Source of the DNA: an uncultured Anaerotignum sp.
GTDB lineage: Bacteria > Bacillota > Clostridia > Lachnospirales > Anaerotignaceae
Direction: 5' to 3'
Assembly: GCF_905212195.1 (NCBI RefSeq)
Contig: NZ_CAJMDQ010000012.1
Span: forward strand, 1 to 38,411
Length of the DNA stretch: 38,411 nt
Shown: piece by piece, positions 1-8,566 of the stretch
Layout of the letters: every line of letters begins with the position of its first letter
Numbering within the stretch: position 1 is the first letter of the stretch
The notes under the pieces: generated by a model
Database searches by the model: none
Told to the model about the DNA's origin: nothing
The model's input: the letters and a program-made list of their open reading frames with translations, nothing else
Program-made: the position numbers and the translations under genes

Positions 1-204
1 GAAGCCAATATCGTCATGGCGGCAAGCTGGTGGGGCAAGATTAAGACAACCACACAGATGATTATGATCATTCTGGTACTGCTGCATCTGCCTTTTGCGG
101 CAATGCCCATGATCGAAAACATTCTGGTGGGTCTGGCAGTATTCTTTACCATTGTATCCGGGGCGGATTATATCATTAAAAATAAACAGGTTCTGAAAGG
201 ATAA
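1..204 (+). CDS. pgsA: CDP-diacylglycerol-glycerol-3-phosphate 3-phosphatidyltransferase, C-terminal part
   Basis: This is the 3' end of a gene that begins before the window; the reading frame is open from base 1 to the TAA ending at 204. The 67 visible residues hold two hydrophobic membrane segments. They also carry the typical PgsA C-terminal pattern: WWGKIKTTTQM at the start of the last helices and a TIVSGADYIIKN tail. The enzyme makes phosphatidylglycerolphosphate, the first committed step of phosphatidylglycerol synthesis, in the cytoplasmic membrane. The order pgsA-cinA-recA is common in Firmicutes, and cinA and recA follow here after two inserted genes. The CDP-alcohol phosphotransferase active-site motif lies outside the window, so the family call rests on the tail and the context. 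Confidence 0.82.
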   Translation, partial: EANIVMAASWWGKIKTTTQMIMIILVLLHLPFAAMPMIENILVGLAVFFTIVSGADYIIKNKQVLKG

Positions 205-207
205 TCT

Positions 208-795
208 ATGGGAAAAATCAGAATGGCAACGGCGGCAGATACCAAAGCGATTTTGGATATCTACGCTCCTTATATCGAACATACCAATGTTACCTTTGAA
301 TATGTGGTGCCCACAGAAGCGGAGTTTGCTGGCAGAATCGAGGAGATTCTGGAGAAATATCCCTATCTGGTCTATGAAGAAGATGGTGTCATCGGCGGCT
401 ATGCCTATGCCCATCAGTTCATGGTGCGGGCGGCTTCCCAGTGGGGCGCAGAGCTTTCTGTGTATCTGGCACCTGCTTTCCAGAAAAAAGGATTGGGCAA
501 AGCCTTTTATCGGGCACTGATGGATATTCTGCGCCTCCAGAATGTGGAAAAGGTCTATGGCTGTATCGAAGCCACCAACCGTGCCAGTTATGTACTCCAC
601 ACCAGCCTTGGCTTTGTGGAAACAGCGGTATTTCCTCGCTGTGCTTTCAAGCATGGCAAATGGCTGGGACTCATGTGGCTGGAAAAACCTATGGTGGAAC
701 GGCGGGAACCACTGCCTTTCCAGAAGGTATGGGATGTGGACGAAGAAAAAATTGCGGAGATTTTGGAGAATCGCTCCAAAGAAGTACGCAGTTAA
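208..795 (+). CDS. GNAT family N-acetyltransferase, phosphinothricin/methionine-sulfoximine acetyltransferase-like
   Basis: A 195-residue GNAT acetyltransferase. The opening residues (IRMATAADTKAILDIYAPYI) and the later FEYVVPT, GGYAYAHQF and VEKVYGCIEATNRASYVLHTSLGF segments match the Bar/Pat/YncA branch, which acetylates amino groups of toxic amino-acid analogues such as phosphinothricin or methionine sulfoximine. The acetyl-CoA pyrophosphate loop is QKKGLGKAF at about residues 91-99. The ATG at 208 is preceded by AAAGGA and lies 3 bases after the pgsA stop, so it is probably co-transcribed with pgsA. A strong terminator follows directly. The C-terminal 25 residues are charged and extend slightly past the usual fold. 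The real substrate cannot be read from the sequence. Confidence 0.85.
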   Translation: MGKIRMATAADTKAILDIYAPYIEHTNVTFEYVVPTEAEFAGRIEEILEKYPYLVYEEDGVIGGYAYAHQFMVRAASQWGAELSVYLAPAFQKKGLGKAFYRALMDILRLQNVEKVYGCIEATNRASYVLHTSLGFVETAVFPRCAFKHGKWLGLMWLEKPMVERREPLPFQKVWDVDEEKIAEILENRSKEVRS

Positions 796-800
796 AACAG

Positions 801-835
801 ACGGAAATCAGAATGTATCTGGTTTCCGTTTTTTT
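801..835 (+). terminator. Intrinsic terminator after the GNAT gene
   Basis: ACGGAAA (801-807) pairs with TTTCCGT (823-829), and CAGA (809-812) pairs with TCTG (818-821), followed by a run of seven T. It closes the pgsA-GNAT transcript just before a new promoter. Confidence 0.85.
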
Positions 836-845
836 CTTGGGGAAA

Positions 846-874
846 TTGCAATTTCCATTTCTTTTCGGTACAAT
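846..874 (+). promoter_or_regulatory. Sigma-A type promoter for dpaL
   Basis: TTGCAA (846-851), a 17-base spacer and TACAAT (869-874). It lies between the upstream terminator and the dpaL ribosome site, giving dpaL its own transcription start at about 881. Confidence 0.7.
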
Positions 875-906
875 GATACCAGTATGACCCAAAAGGAGGA
901 ATGGTT

Positions 907-2127
907 TTGGAACGGCAGATTACATGGACAAACAATGGCATTGGCATCATAGAAGCGGAACAGCGGCAGGGAATCGCGCCTGCGTTTTTGGCAGAGGAAG
1001 TTGTGGAAAAAATTGCGGCATTTCATAGTTCTGTACCCGGTTACGCAGTGACACCTCTTGCGGAACTGTCTGCAAGGGCAAAGGAACTGGGACTGGGGAA
1101 CCTTTTTGTGAAGGATGAATCCCACCGCTTTGGACTCAATGCTTTCAAAGGATTGGGCGGCGTTTATGCTGTTTCCAAAGTCATTTGCGAAAAATTGGGG
1201 CTGGATTTGGAAAAAGCAGATTTTTCTCAGATTTGCTCCGAAGAAAATAAGGAAAAAATTAAAGACATGGTGTTCATCACTGCTACCGATGGCAACCATG
1301 GCAAAGGCGTTGCTTGGGCGGCGAAAAAATTCGGCTGTCAGGCTTATGTGTATATGCCCAAAGGCACTGTGGAAAGCCGCGTGCAGGCAATCCGTGATGT
1401 GGGTGCCACAGAAGTTCTGGTGACAGATTATTTCTACGATGATACTGTCCGCATGGCAAACAAAAGAGCGGAAGAAAACGGCTGGACCATGGTGCAGGAT
1501 ACGGCTTGGGAAGGCTATGAAAAAATCCCCACTTACATCGTGCAGGGCTATACCACATTGGCAAAAGAAGCAGTGGAACAGCTCAAGGAAAAAGGCGTAG
1601 ACGCACCGGATTTGGTGATTTTGCAGGCTGGCGTTGGTGCTTTCGCTGGCGGGGTGCTGGGATATCTGGTAAATCATTACGGCGAAAAACTGCCGAAAGT
1701 CATCATTGCGGAACCTGATACGGTAGCTTGTATTTTTGAATCAGCAAAGATCAATGACGGCAAACCTCATGCGTCTACAGGCAGCTGCGAAACAGTCATG
1801 GCTGGGCTGAACTGTGCGGAACCTTGTCTGGTGACTTATCCTACTCTGCGGGACTTCCCTGTGGCTTATGCCGCTTGCCCTGACTTTGTGACAGAAGAAG
1901 GTATGTGGCTGCTGGGGAAACCTTTGGCAGGGGACGACAAAGTCGTTTCCGGGGAATCCGGCGCCGTTGGTATGGGACTTTTGTATGAATTGACTCAGAA
2001 TCCAGATTTGGCGGAAATCAAAGCCAGACTGGGACTGAATGAAAATAGTGTGGTACTCCTCATCAGCACCGAAGGCAATACAGACCCTGACCATTACGCA
2101 GAGGTGCTGGCAAAAGAAACCTTGTAA
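907..2127 (+). CDS. dpaL: Diaminopropionate ammonia-lyase
   Basis: A PLP enzyme of fold type II, about 406 residues, that splits 2,3-diaminopropionate into pyruvate and two ammonia. The signature KDESHRFGLNAFKGLGG near residues 69-85 carries the Schiff-base lysine. TDGNHGKGVAWAA is the substrate or phosphate-binding loop, and QAGVGAFAGG plus GESGAVGMGLLYEL complete the cofactor site. Length and motifs match DpaL/YgeX rather than threonine dehydratase. Start choice: the AGGAGG at 894-899 sits one base from the ATG at 901 but seven bases from an in-frame TTG at 907, so TTG at 907 is preferred. The gene has its own promoter and sits between pgsA and cinA. It would let the cell use a toxic amino acid as carbon and nitrogen source. 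Confidence 0.9.
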   Translation: MERQITWTNNGIGIIEAEQRQGIAPAFLAEEVVEKIAAFHSSVPGYAVTPLAELSARAKELGLGNLFVKDESHRFGLNAFKGLGGVYAVSKVICEKLGLDLEKADFSQICSEENKEKIKDMVFITATDGNHGKGVAWAAKKFGCQAYVYMPKGTVESRVQAIRDVGATEVLVTDYFYDDTVRMANKRAEENGWTMVQDTAWEGYEKIPTYIVQGYTTLAKEAVEQLKEKGVDAPDLVILQAGVGAFAGGVLGYLVNHYGEKLPKVIIAEPDTVACIFESAKINDGKPHASTGSCETVMAGLNCAEPCLVTYPTLRDFPVAYAACPDFVTEEGMWLLGKPLAGDDKVVSGESGAVGMGLLYELTQNPDLAEIKARLGLNENSVVLLISTEGNTDPDHYAEVLAKETL

Positions 2128-2180
2128 GAAAGGTAAAAGAGGCGTATCATATCATAAGATAACTTTTTGGAGGTGCAGAA

Positions 2181-3422
2181 ATGAAAGCAGAAATCATTGC
2201 AGTAGGAACGGAGATCCTGCTGGGAGATATTTTGAATACAAATGCCCAGTATTTGTCCAAAGAACTGGCACAGCTGGGGATTGAAGTTTATTTTCAGACA
2301 GTGGTAGGGGATAATCCCAAACGCCTGAAAGATACCATTTTTCAGGCATTTTCCCGTGCTGATCTGATCATCACCACTGGTGGACTTGGCCCCACAGAAG
2401 ATGACCTGACAAAAGAAACAGCGGCGGAATATTTCGGGGAAGAACTGGTGCTGGATGAAAGAGCACTGGGCAGAATCGAAAAATATTTCAAGCGCACAGG
2501 CAGAACCATGACAGAAAACAACCGGAAACAGGCTATGGTACCTAAGGAACATGGCATTGTGCTCTACAATGATAACGGCACTGCCCCTGGTATCATCATG
2601 GAGAAAAACGGCAAAATCATTGCTATGCTGCCTGGGCCTCCCAAGGAAACTATGCCCATGTTTGAAAATCAGGTAAAACCTTATTTGCAGAAAAAACAAG
2701 AATATACTTTTGTTTCCGAAATCCTGCGTGTAGCAAGTGTAGGGGAAAGCGCCATGGAAACACTGGTGAAAGATATCATTGATGCCCAGACAAACCCCAC
2801 CATTGCGCCTTACGCAAAATACGGCGAATCCATCCTGCGTATCACAGCAAAGGCAAAATCTGAGGAAGAAGCTCACGAACTCATTGCACCTGTGAAAGCG
2901 GCTCTGAGAGAACGTCTGGGTAATGCTGTTTATGCCGAAGGAGAAACCAATATGCAGACCGTTGTGGCACAGATGCTTCTGGATGGGAAAAAGACCATTG
3001 CTGTGGCGGAATCCTGCACCGGCGGTTTGGTGACTTCCGCTCTGGTGGAATATCCCGGCATTTCTGAAGTGCTGCTGGAAGGCTGTGTCACATACACCAA
3101 TGAAGCGAAAATGCATCGTTTGGGTGTGAAAGCAGAAACACTGGACAAATATACCGCAGTGAGCAGAGAAGTAGCGGCAGAAATGGCAGAAGGGGTAGCA
3201 AAAACCAGCGGAGCGTCCATTGGCGTTTCCACCACAGGCATTGCCGGCCCTGACGGTGGTACAGAAGAAAAACCTGTGGGTCTGGTTTACATTGGCATTC
3301 ATGTGAACGGCAAAACAACGGTGACAGAATACCGCTATACAGGCAAACGGAACCAGATTCGGGAACGTGCCGCTTTCTATGCACTGGATTTATTGCGGAA
3401 GGCGTTGCAGGATGAAGCATAA
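2181..3422 (+). CDS. cinA: CinA: competence/damage-inducible protein with nicotinamide-nucleotide amidase domain
   Basis: A 413-residue two-domain protein. Residues 1 to about 170 form a molybdopterin-binding (MoaB/MogA-like) domain, with GTEILLGDILNTNAQYL at the start and TTGGLGPTEDDLTKE near residue 70; this part hydrolyses ADP-ribose or NMN-related nucleotides in characterised homologues. Residues about 250-410 form the PncC-like nicotinamide-nucleotide amidase domain, with AESCTGG holding the catalytic serine near residue 276 and STTGIAGPDGG further on. The function is recycling of pyridine nucleotides. The start is set by GGAGGT six bases upstream. The last 11 bases overlap the next gene, and recA lies two genes on, the usual cinA-recA neighbourhood. 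Confidence 0.94.
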   Translation: MKAEIIAVGTEILLGDILNTNAQYLSKELAQLGIEVYFQTVVGDNPKRLKDTIFQAFSRADLIITTGGLGPTEDDLTKETAAEYFGEELVLDERALGRIEKYFKRTGRTMTENNRKQAMVPKEHGIVLYNDNGTAPGIIMEKNGKIIAMLPGPPKETMPMFENQVKPYLQKKQEYTFVSEILRVASVGESAMETLVKDIIDAQTNPTIAPYAKYGESILRITAKAKSEEEAHELIAPVKAALRERLGNAVYAEGETNMQTVVAQMLLDGKKTIAVAESCTGGLVTSALVEYPGISEVLLEGCVTYTNEAKMHRLGVKAETLDKYTAVSREVAAEMAEGVAKTSGASIGVSTTGIAGPDGGTEEKPVGLVYIGIHVNGKTTVTEYRYTGKRNQIRERAAFYALDLLRKALQDEA

Positions 3423-4296
3423 GGGAGATTTGCTGCTGTTTCTGGCAGCGTTCATCGGCGGCAGCGGCTTCATCAGCAGCAAATATCTGTTGGATTGGGG
3501 CTATACCCCTTATCAGGTGATTTTCGGCAGATTTTTGGTGGCAGCCCTTTGTCTGGGAATTTTTTACTGGAAAGCATGGAAAAATATCACCAAAGCAGAA
3601 TGGAAAGTGGGCAGCATATTGGGCTTGCTTTTGGCGGCGACATTTCTGCTCCTGACTTTGGGATTGCAGTATACAACGCCGTCCGTCAATGCCTTTTTGT
3701 GCAACACACAGGCGGTGGTAGTGCCTTTTATCTGCTGGTTTGCTTTCCGGCAGAAACCGGCAGCCAGCGTGATTTTAGCAGCAGTGGTGACAGTCATCGG
3801 TGTTGCCATGCTGTCTGTGACAGATGGACTGCGGCTGGACTTAGGTGCGGTGCTGTCCTTTGGAGCATCCATCGCTTTTTCCCTGCAAATGGCGCTCATG
3901 GGGCGGATGATTGCCGCTTGTGATTCGGTACATATTGCTTTGGTGGAAAATGCGGTGGTGGCAGTCCTTGCGTTCTTCATTTCCCTCATTATGGGTGGAG
4001 ATGTGCCGCCCCTTTCTCTGGGAGCGGTGGGGAATTTCCTCAATGCAGGTATCCTCTGCACAGGGGTGTATTTTGTGCTCCAGTCTGTGGGACAGCGGTA
4101 TACCTCAGCCAGCAAAACAGCCCTTATCATCACAACGGAATCTATTTTTGCGGCAGTGATTTCCGCGCTGCTTTATGGAGAACGGCTGACCCTCCGGGGA
4201 TATGTGGGCTGTATCCTGATTTTTGGGGCAGTATTGTTGGCGGAAGCCCCTTTGGGACGCAAAAAAGCGGTTGACAGTCCCGGTAAAATCGAGTAA
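3412..4296 (+). CDS. EamA/DMT-superfamily transporter
   Basis: A 294-residue integral membrane protein with about ten hydrophobic helices, the length and pattern of the drug/metabolite transporter superfamily with two EamA repeats. The first helix contains AAFIGGSGFISSKYLLDWG, and the second repeat ends with ALLYGERLTLRGYVGCILIFGAVLLAE, a typical EamA close. The likely role is export of a small metabolite or amino acid; the substrate is not predictable. Start: the ATG at 3412 (MKHKGD) lies inside the end of cinA with GGAAGG upstream, and 15 extra upstream codons are less likely to be used. Translation is probably coupled to cinA. The stop codon region overlaps the recA promoter. Confidence 0.88.
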   Translation: MKHKGDLLLFLAAFIGGSGFISSKYLLDWGYTPYQVIFGRFLVAALCLGIFYWKAWKNITKAEWKVGSILGLLLAATFLLLTLGLQYTTPSVNAFLCNTQAVVVPFICWFAFRQKPAASVILAAVVTVIGVAMLSVTDGLRLDLGAVLSFGASIAFSLQMALMGRMIAACDSVHIALVENAVVAVLAFFISLIMGGDVPPLSLGAVGNFLNAGILCTGVYFVLQSVGQRYTSASKTALIITTESIFAAVISALLYGERLTLRGYVGCILIFGAVLLAEAPLGRKKAVDSPGKIE

Positions 4297-4299
4297 AAT
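4271..4299 (+). promoter_or_regulatory. recA promoter
   Basis: A perfect TTGACA (4271-4276), a 17-base spacer and TAAAAT (4294-4299). The promoter overlaps the last codons and stop of the EamA gene, so recA has its own start. Confidence 0.85.
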
Positions 4300-4300
4300 G

Positions 4301-4314
4301 AGAACATAAGTTCG
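4301..4314 (+). promoter_or_regulatory. LexA (SOS) operator of recA
   Basis: AGAACATAAGTTCG contains the intact GAAC-N4-GTTC palindrome of the Gram-positive LexA box (consensus CGAACRNRYGTTYG). It sits one base after the -10 hexamer, over the expected start point, where LexA would block transcription. It differs from the consensus at the first base and one central base. Confidence 0.82.
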
Positions 4315-4339
4315 ATTTATTTGGAAAGGTGGTTGCGGC

Positions 4340-5443
4340 ATGGCAGCAGCAAAAGCAAAAGACAGCAAAGATGAAATCAAATTTGAAGATAAACAAAAAG
4401 CATTGGACGCGGCTCTGAGCCAGATTGAAAAACAGTTCGGCAAAGGTGCCGTTATGAAACTGGGTGACGACAGCGCAAAAATGAATGTGGAAGTGGTTCC
4501 CACAGGCTCTTTGAGTCTGGATATCGCCCTGGGTGTGGGCGGTGTGCCTAAGGGCAGAATCATCGAAGTATATGGCCCAGAATCTTCCGGTAAAACAACC
4601 GTTGCCCTGCATATGGTAGCGGAAGTGCAGAAACGTGGCGGCATTGCCGGCTACATCGACGCGGAACACGCGATGGACCCTACTTACGCAAAGGCTTTGG
4701 GTGTAGATATTGACAATCTGTATATTTCCCAGCCTGACGACGGCGAACAGGCGCTGGAAATCGCAGAAACTATGGTACGCAGCGGCGCTATCGACATTGT
4801 TATCGTGGACTCTGTTGCGGCTCTGGTTCCCCGTGCGGAAATCGAAGGGGAAATGGGGGATTCCCATATGGGCTTGCAGGCAAGACTCATGAGCCAGGCT
4901 CTGCGGAAACTGACTGGTATCACCAAAAAATCCAATTGTACTGTGGTATTCATCAACCAGCTGCGTGAAAAGATTGGTGTCACATTCGGTAACCCTGAAA
5001 CTACTACCGGTGGTCGTGCCCTGAAGTTCTACGCTTCTATCCGTATCGACATCCGTAAATCTGATGTCATCAAACAGGGTACAGATTTTGTAGGGAACCG
5101 TGTCAAAGTGAAAATCGCGAAAAACAAAGTGGCGCCTCCCTTCAAGACAGCGGAATTTGACATTGTTTACGGTCAGGGTATTTCCAAAGAAGGGGATATT
5201 CTGGACTTGGCATCCGAAGTGGATATCGTAAACAAGAGCGGCGCATGGTATGCTTATGGGGAAACCCGTATCGGTCAGGGACGTGAAAACGCAAAAACAT
5301 TCCTGAAGGAACACCCTGACATGTGCAGAGAAATCGAAAACAAAGTCCGTGAACATTATGGTCTGCCTACACTGACAGACGGCGTCATGGAAACAGCCGT
5401 GGAAGAAGAAGCAGAACCCAGACTGGACTTGGATGTGGAATAA
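4340..5443 (+). CDS. recA: Recombinase RecA
   Basis: A 367-residue RecA, the DNA-dependent ATPase that forms filaments on single-stranded DNA for homologous recombination and triggers LexA self-cleavage. Seen in the sequence: the N-terminal helix with [22 protein letters not shown], Walker [10 protein letters not shown] near residue 78, the [17 protein letters not shown] loop-1 region, [13 protein letters not shown], and the loop-2 stretch [15 protein letters not shown]. The C-terminus is acidic, as usual. An AAAGGTGG site precedes the ATG. It is transcribed alone between its promoter/LexA box and a strong terminator, and is expected to be induced by DNA damage. Confidence 0.98.
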   Translation: MAAAKAKDSKDEIKFEDKQKALDAALSQIEKQFGKGAVMKLGDDSAKMNVEVVPTGSLSLDIALGVGGVPKGRIIEVYGPESSGKTTVALHMVAEVQKRGGIAGYIDAEHAMDPTYAKALGVDIDNLYISQPDDGEQALEIAETMVRSGAIDIVIVDSVAALVPRAEIEGEMGDSHMGLQARLMSQALRKLTGITKKSNCTVVFINQLREKIGVTFGNPETTTGGRALKFYASIRIDIRKSDVIKQGTDFVGNRVKVKIAKNKVAPPFKTAEFDIVYGQGISKEGDILDLASEVDIVNKSGAWYAYGETRIGQGRENAKTFLKEHPDMCREIENKVREHYGLPTLTDGVMETAVEEEAEPRLDLDVE

Positions 5444-5478
5444 GTATAGAGATTTTGTGGAAATCTTTTGAGAAAAAA

Positions 5479-5512
5479 CAGGAACCTGTGGAGAAAAGGT
5501 TCCTGTTTTTTT
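5479..5512 (+). terminator. recA terminator
   Basis: CAGGAACC (5479-5486) pairs with GGTTCCTG (5498-5505), followed by seven T. Confidence 0.9.
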
Positions 5513-5543
5513 CATAGAAAAGCCCTGTTTGCAAAGGTTTCTT

Positions 5544-5573
5544 TTGACGCAGACAGGAAAACTATGATATAAT
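5544..5573 (+). promoter_or_regulatory. lepA promoter
   Basis: TTGACG (5544-5549), an 18-base spacer and TATAAT (5568-5573) with an extended -10 TGA just before it. It leaves a roughly 125-base leader before lepA in which I see no clear structure. Confidence 0.75.
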
Positions 5574-5704
5574 AAGCAAAATATCATGGGGAAACAGGCG
5601 TTTTTCCAGACTGGATGAAAACAGAAGTTGCTTTTTGCGAAAATGCAAAGGAAAAGGGCAGCTTTTTTTGTGAAAGAAATACTTGAGATTTAGGAGGAAT
5701 ATGG

Positions 5705-7519
5705 ATGTCCAAAGACAGACAAAGTCATATCAGAAACTTTTGTATTGTGGCACATATTGACCACGGCAAATCCACATTGGCAGATAGATTGATTCAGAAA
5801 ACAGGTCTGCTTACAGACCGCGAAATGCAGGAACAGGTTCTGGATAACATGGATCTGGAAAGGGAAAGAGGTATCACCATCAAGTCCCAGGCAGTTCGTT
5901 TGATTTATCGTGCAAACAATGGAGAAGAATACGAATTCAACCTCATCGATACACCGGGACACGTGGACTTTAACTATGAAGTATCCCGTTCTCTGGCAGC
6001 TTGTGAAGGCGCAATTCTGATTGTAGACGCGGCACAGGGTATCGAAGCACAGACATTGGCAAACGTGTATCTGGCACTGGATAACAATCTGGAAATCCTG
6101 CCCGTTATCAATAAAATCGACCTGCCCAGCGCAAACCCTGCTTGGGCAAAACAGGAAATTGAAGATATCATCGGTATCCCCGCAGAAGATGCACCGGAAA
6201 TTTCCGCCAAAAACGGCGTGAACATCGAAGAAGTGCTGGAACGTATCATCACAGACATTCCTGCTCCCAGCGGCGATGTGGATGCACCTCTGAAAGCGCT
6301 GATTTTCGACAGTGTATATGACCAGTATCGTGGTGTTATTGTTCTGATGCGTGTCTTTGACGGCAGTATTCGCAAAGGCTCTAAAGTCAAAATGATGGCA
6401 ACAGGCAAAGAATTTGACGTTGTGGAAGTTGGTATTTTTGGCCCCGGTCGTTTCCTGCCTGTAGATGAATTGAATGCTGGTATGGTAGGGTATTTCACTG
6501 CCAGCATCAAAAACGTGGCAGATACCCGTGTAGGCGATACCGTAACAGAAGCGGCAAGACCCACAGCAGAAGCACTGCCCGGTTATAAGAAAGTAAACCC
6601 CATGGTTTACTGCGGTGTGTTCCCTGCGGACGGCGCAAAGTATCCTGACCTTCGCGATGCATTGGAAAAATTGCAGCTCAATGACGCTTCTCTGTTCTTT
6701 GAACCGGAAACATCTGTGGCTCTGGGCTTTGGTTTCCGTTGTGGTTTCCTGGGACTTTTGCATCTGGAAATCATTCAGGAAAGATTGGAAAGAGAATATA
6801 ATCTGGATCTGGTAACGACCGCACCCAGCGTTATTTATAAAGTATATCTGACAGACGGTACACAGTTCGACCTGTCCAACCCCAGCAATATGCCTGACCC
6901 TGCTCGTATCCTGAAGATGGAAGAACCCATTGTAAAGGCAGAAATCATGCTGCCCAAGGATTATATCGGGCCTATCATGGAACTGTGTCAGCAGCGCCGT
7001 GGGGATTATATCAGCATGGAATATCTGGATGAAAGCAGAGCTATGCTCATCTACGAAATGCCTCTGAATGAAATCATTTATGACTTCTTCGACGTACTGA
7101 AATCCAGAAGCCGGGGCTATGCTTCCTTTGACTATAGTCTGGTTGGTTACAAAGAAAGCGAACTGGTGAAACTGGATATTCTGGTAAACAGAGAACCTGT
7201 GGATGCTCTGTCCTTTATCGTTCATAAAGATTCTGCTGTGGAACGCGGCAGAAAGATGTGCGAAAAACTGAAAAAAGAAATCCCCAGACATCTGTTTGAA
7301 ATTCCCATTCAGGCAGCCATCGGCAGCAAGATCATTGCAAGAGAAACCATCAGCGCTCTGCGCAAAGACGTATTGGCCAAATGCTACGGCGGTGATATTT
7401 CCCGTAAGAAAAAACTGTTGGAAAAACAGAAGGAAGGGAAAAAGAGAATGCGCCAGATTGGCAGTGTAGAAGTACCTCAGCAGGCATTTATGAGTGTATT
7501 GAAATTGGAAGAAGAATAA
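5705..7519 (+). CDS. lepA: Elongation factor 4 (LepA)
   Basis: A 604-residue translational GTPase that acts on stalled or mis-translocated ribosomes and in 30S biogenesis. GTP-binding motifs are visible: G1 [14 protein letters not shown] near residue 17, G3 [16 protein letters not shown] and G4 NKIDLP. Downstream, [38 protein letters not shown] and the LepA-specific C-terminal segment [17 protein letters not shown] confirm LepA rather than EF-G or TypA. Length is standard. AGGAGG at 5692-5697 supports the ATG at 5705. It is monocistronic between its own promoter and a bidirectional-looking terminator. Confidence 0.97.
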   Translation: MSKDRQSHIRNFCIVAHIDHGKSTLADRLIQKTGLLTDREMQEQVLDNMDLERERGITIKSQAVRLIYRANNGEEYEFNLIDTPGHVDFNYEVSRSLAACEGAILIVDAAQGIEAQTLANVYLALDNNLEILPVINKIDLPSANPAWAKQEIEDIIGIPAEDAPEISAKNGVNIEEVLERIITDIPAPSGDVDAPLKALIFDSVYDQYRGVIVLMRVFDGSIRKGSKVKMMATGKEFDVVEVGIFGPGRFLPVDELNAGMVGYFTASIKNVADTRVGDTVTEAARPTAEALPGYKKVNPMVYCGVFPADGAKYPDLRDALEKLQLNDASLFFEPETSVALGFGFRCGFLGLLHLEIIQERLEREYNLDLVTTAPSVIYKVYLTDGTQFDLSNPSNMPDPARILKMEEPIVKAEIMLPKDYIGPIMELCQQRRGDYISMEYLDESRAMLIYEMPLNEIIYDFFDVLKSRSRGYASFDYSLVGYKESELVKLDILVNREPVDALSFIVHKDSAVERGRKMCEKLKKEIPRHLFEIPIQAAIGSKIIARETISALRKDVLAKCYGGDISRKKKLLEKQKEGKKRMRQIGSVEVPQQAFMSVLKLEEE

Positions 7520-7533
7520 AACAACAAATACAA

Positions 7534-7567
7534 AAAGACAGTGTGAATCTTCACACTGTCTTTTTTT
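7534..7567 (+). terminator. Terminator between lepA and the convergent secreted-protein gene
   Basis: GACAGTGTGAA (7537-7547) and TTCACACTGTC (7550-7560) form an 11-bp perfect stem with a 2-base loop. It is flanked by A5 on the left and T7 on the right, so it can work in both directions for the converging genes. Confidence 0.9.
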
Positions 7568-7581
7568 GCGCAAAATTTCTT

Positions 7582-8496
7582 TTATTGAAATGTAATGGAG
7601 ATGGACTGCAATTCATCTAATGTTTTCACTTTTTTGCCAAGGATGAATGCATAATCAGAATGACCATTTCCGGCACTTCTGGATACCCATGTAACAGGAA
7701 CGGCTTCGCCGTTGATGGTAACTTTCATGTGTTCGTTTGCCAAAGCAGTATCATTGGTAATCCATTTGTCTAAGTCAGCATTAAGCATTTTATAAAGCAA
7801 AGCAGATATCTTTTCTGTCTGTTCGCCTACATCCATATACAGAGAAAACTCAAATTTGGTATAGGGTGTCCTGCCGCCGCTGAGGGTAGGAACGGTTAAA
7901 TACTGCATATTTTTTTCCGAAACATCAAAATTTCCAGAAGCGTTTTTTGTCAGTGTCAGAGAAAAATCTGAAATACTTGCGGTGATATCCTTTCCGTTAT
8001 CGGCCAAGGTATATTTCCAAAGTGCCACAGAGGTGAAGGAAGCAGTGCGATTTTCTGCATTCCATACCACATCGCCATAAGGTTCCAACGCTTTGAAGTA
8101 AATCAGTGTTTTGCCGTCTGCACGGAAGGAAGACATTTTGTTGCCATCTACTGTTACGGTTACATTGCTGGGATAGACTTTGTATGCCAGTCTGCCAATA
8201 GGTCTGTTTTCAGGCGGCGTATAAGTTGCCGTAACAGGTTTGCTGAAAGTATCACTATAGGTAATGTACAATTCCTGTCCGTCGTGGCTGTAAGAAACAT
8301 CGAAGCCATAATCTGCCAGATCCTCCGCAAAGATAGCTACCTGACCGAAGAAATTATAGCATGGTATGGGTGCACCGTTAATGGAAGCCACAATATCCGT
8401 TGTGACAGCATTGGCAATGGGGGTTGCCCCATAAGCTGTGAAGCTGGAAAGGATTAGGCTGAGCAAAAGCAGTGGAACAAATAGAACCTTTTTCAT
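7582..8496 (-). CDS. Secreted protein with copper-amine-oxidase N-terminal-like repeats
   Basis: About 304 residues. The start at 8496 (MKKVLFVPLLLLSLILS) is preferred over nine further upstream codons because AAAGGGG lies seven bases before it. A signal peptide covers about residues 1-24. The mature part has two beta-rich stretches: one with VASINGAPIPCYNFFGQVAI and EDLADYGFDVSY, another with VTVTVDGNKM and KALEPYGDVVWN. These follow the pattern of the Cu_amine_oxidN1 (stalk) domain used by many Clostridial wall proteins, where it does not imply amine-oxidase activity. The C-terminal half is unrecognised. It is transcribed away from the island and has its own promoter. The function is unknown; a cell-surface or extracellular role is inferred. 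Confidence 0.75.
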   Translation of the reverse strand: MKKVLFVPLLLLSLILSSFTAYGATPIANAVTTDIVASINGAPIPCYNFFGQVAIFAEDLADYGFDVSYSHDGQELYITYSDTFSKPVTATYTPPENRPIGRLAYKVYPSNVTVTVDGNKMSSFRADGKTLIYFKALEPYGDVVWNAENRTASFTSVALWKYTLADNGKDITASISDFSLTLTKNASGNFDVSEKNMQYLTVPTLSGGRTPYTKFEFSLYMDVGEQTEKISALLYKMLNADLDKWITNDTALANEHMKVTINGEAVPVTWVSRSAGNGHSDYAFILGKKVKTLDELQSISITFQ

Positions 8497-8537
8497 ACAC
8501 ATTTCCCCTTTCATATTTTCCAAGTCTTTCTAGTTTG

Positions 8538-8566
8538 AGTGTAGCACGCAGGAACGTGGAAAACAA
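8538..8566 (-). promoter_or_regulatory. Promoter of the secreted-protein gene
   Basis: On the minus strand: TTGTTT (8566-8561), a 17-base spacer and TACACT (8543-8538). It lies about 40 bases upstream of the chosen start. Confidence 0.6.

Noticed and set aside
4142..7573. Long minus-strand frames opposite recA and lepA
   Set aside because: Shadow frames of highly conserved genes with biased codon use; no start signals and no recognisable motifs.
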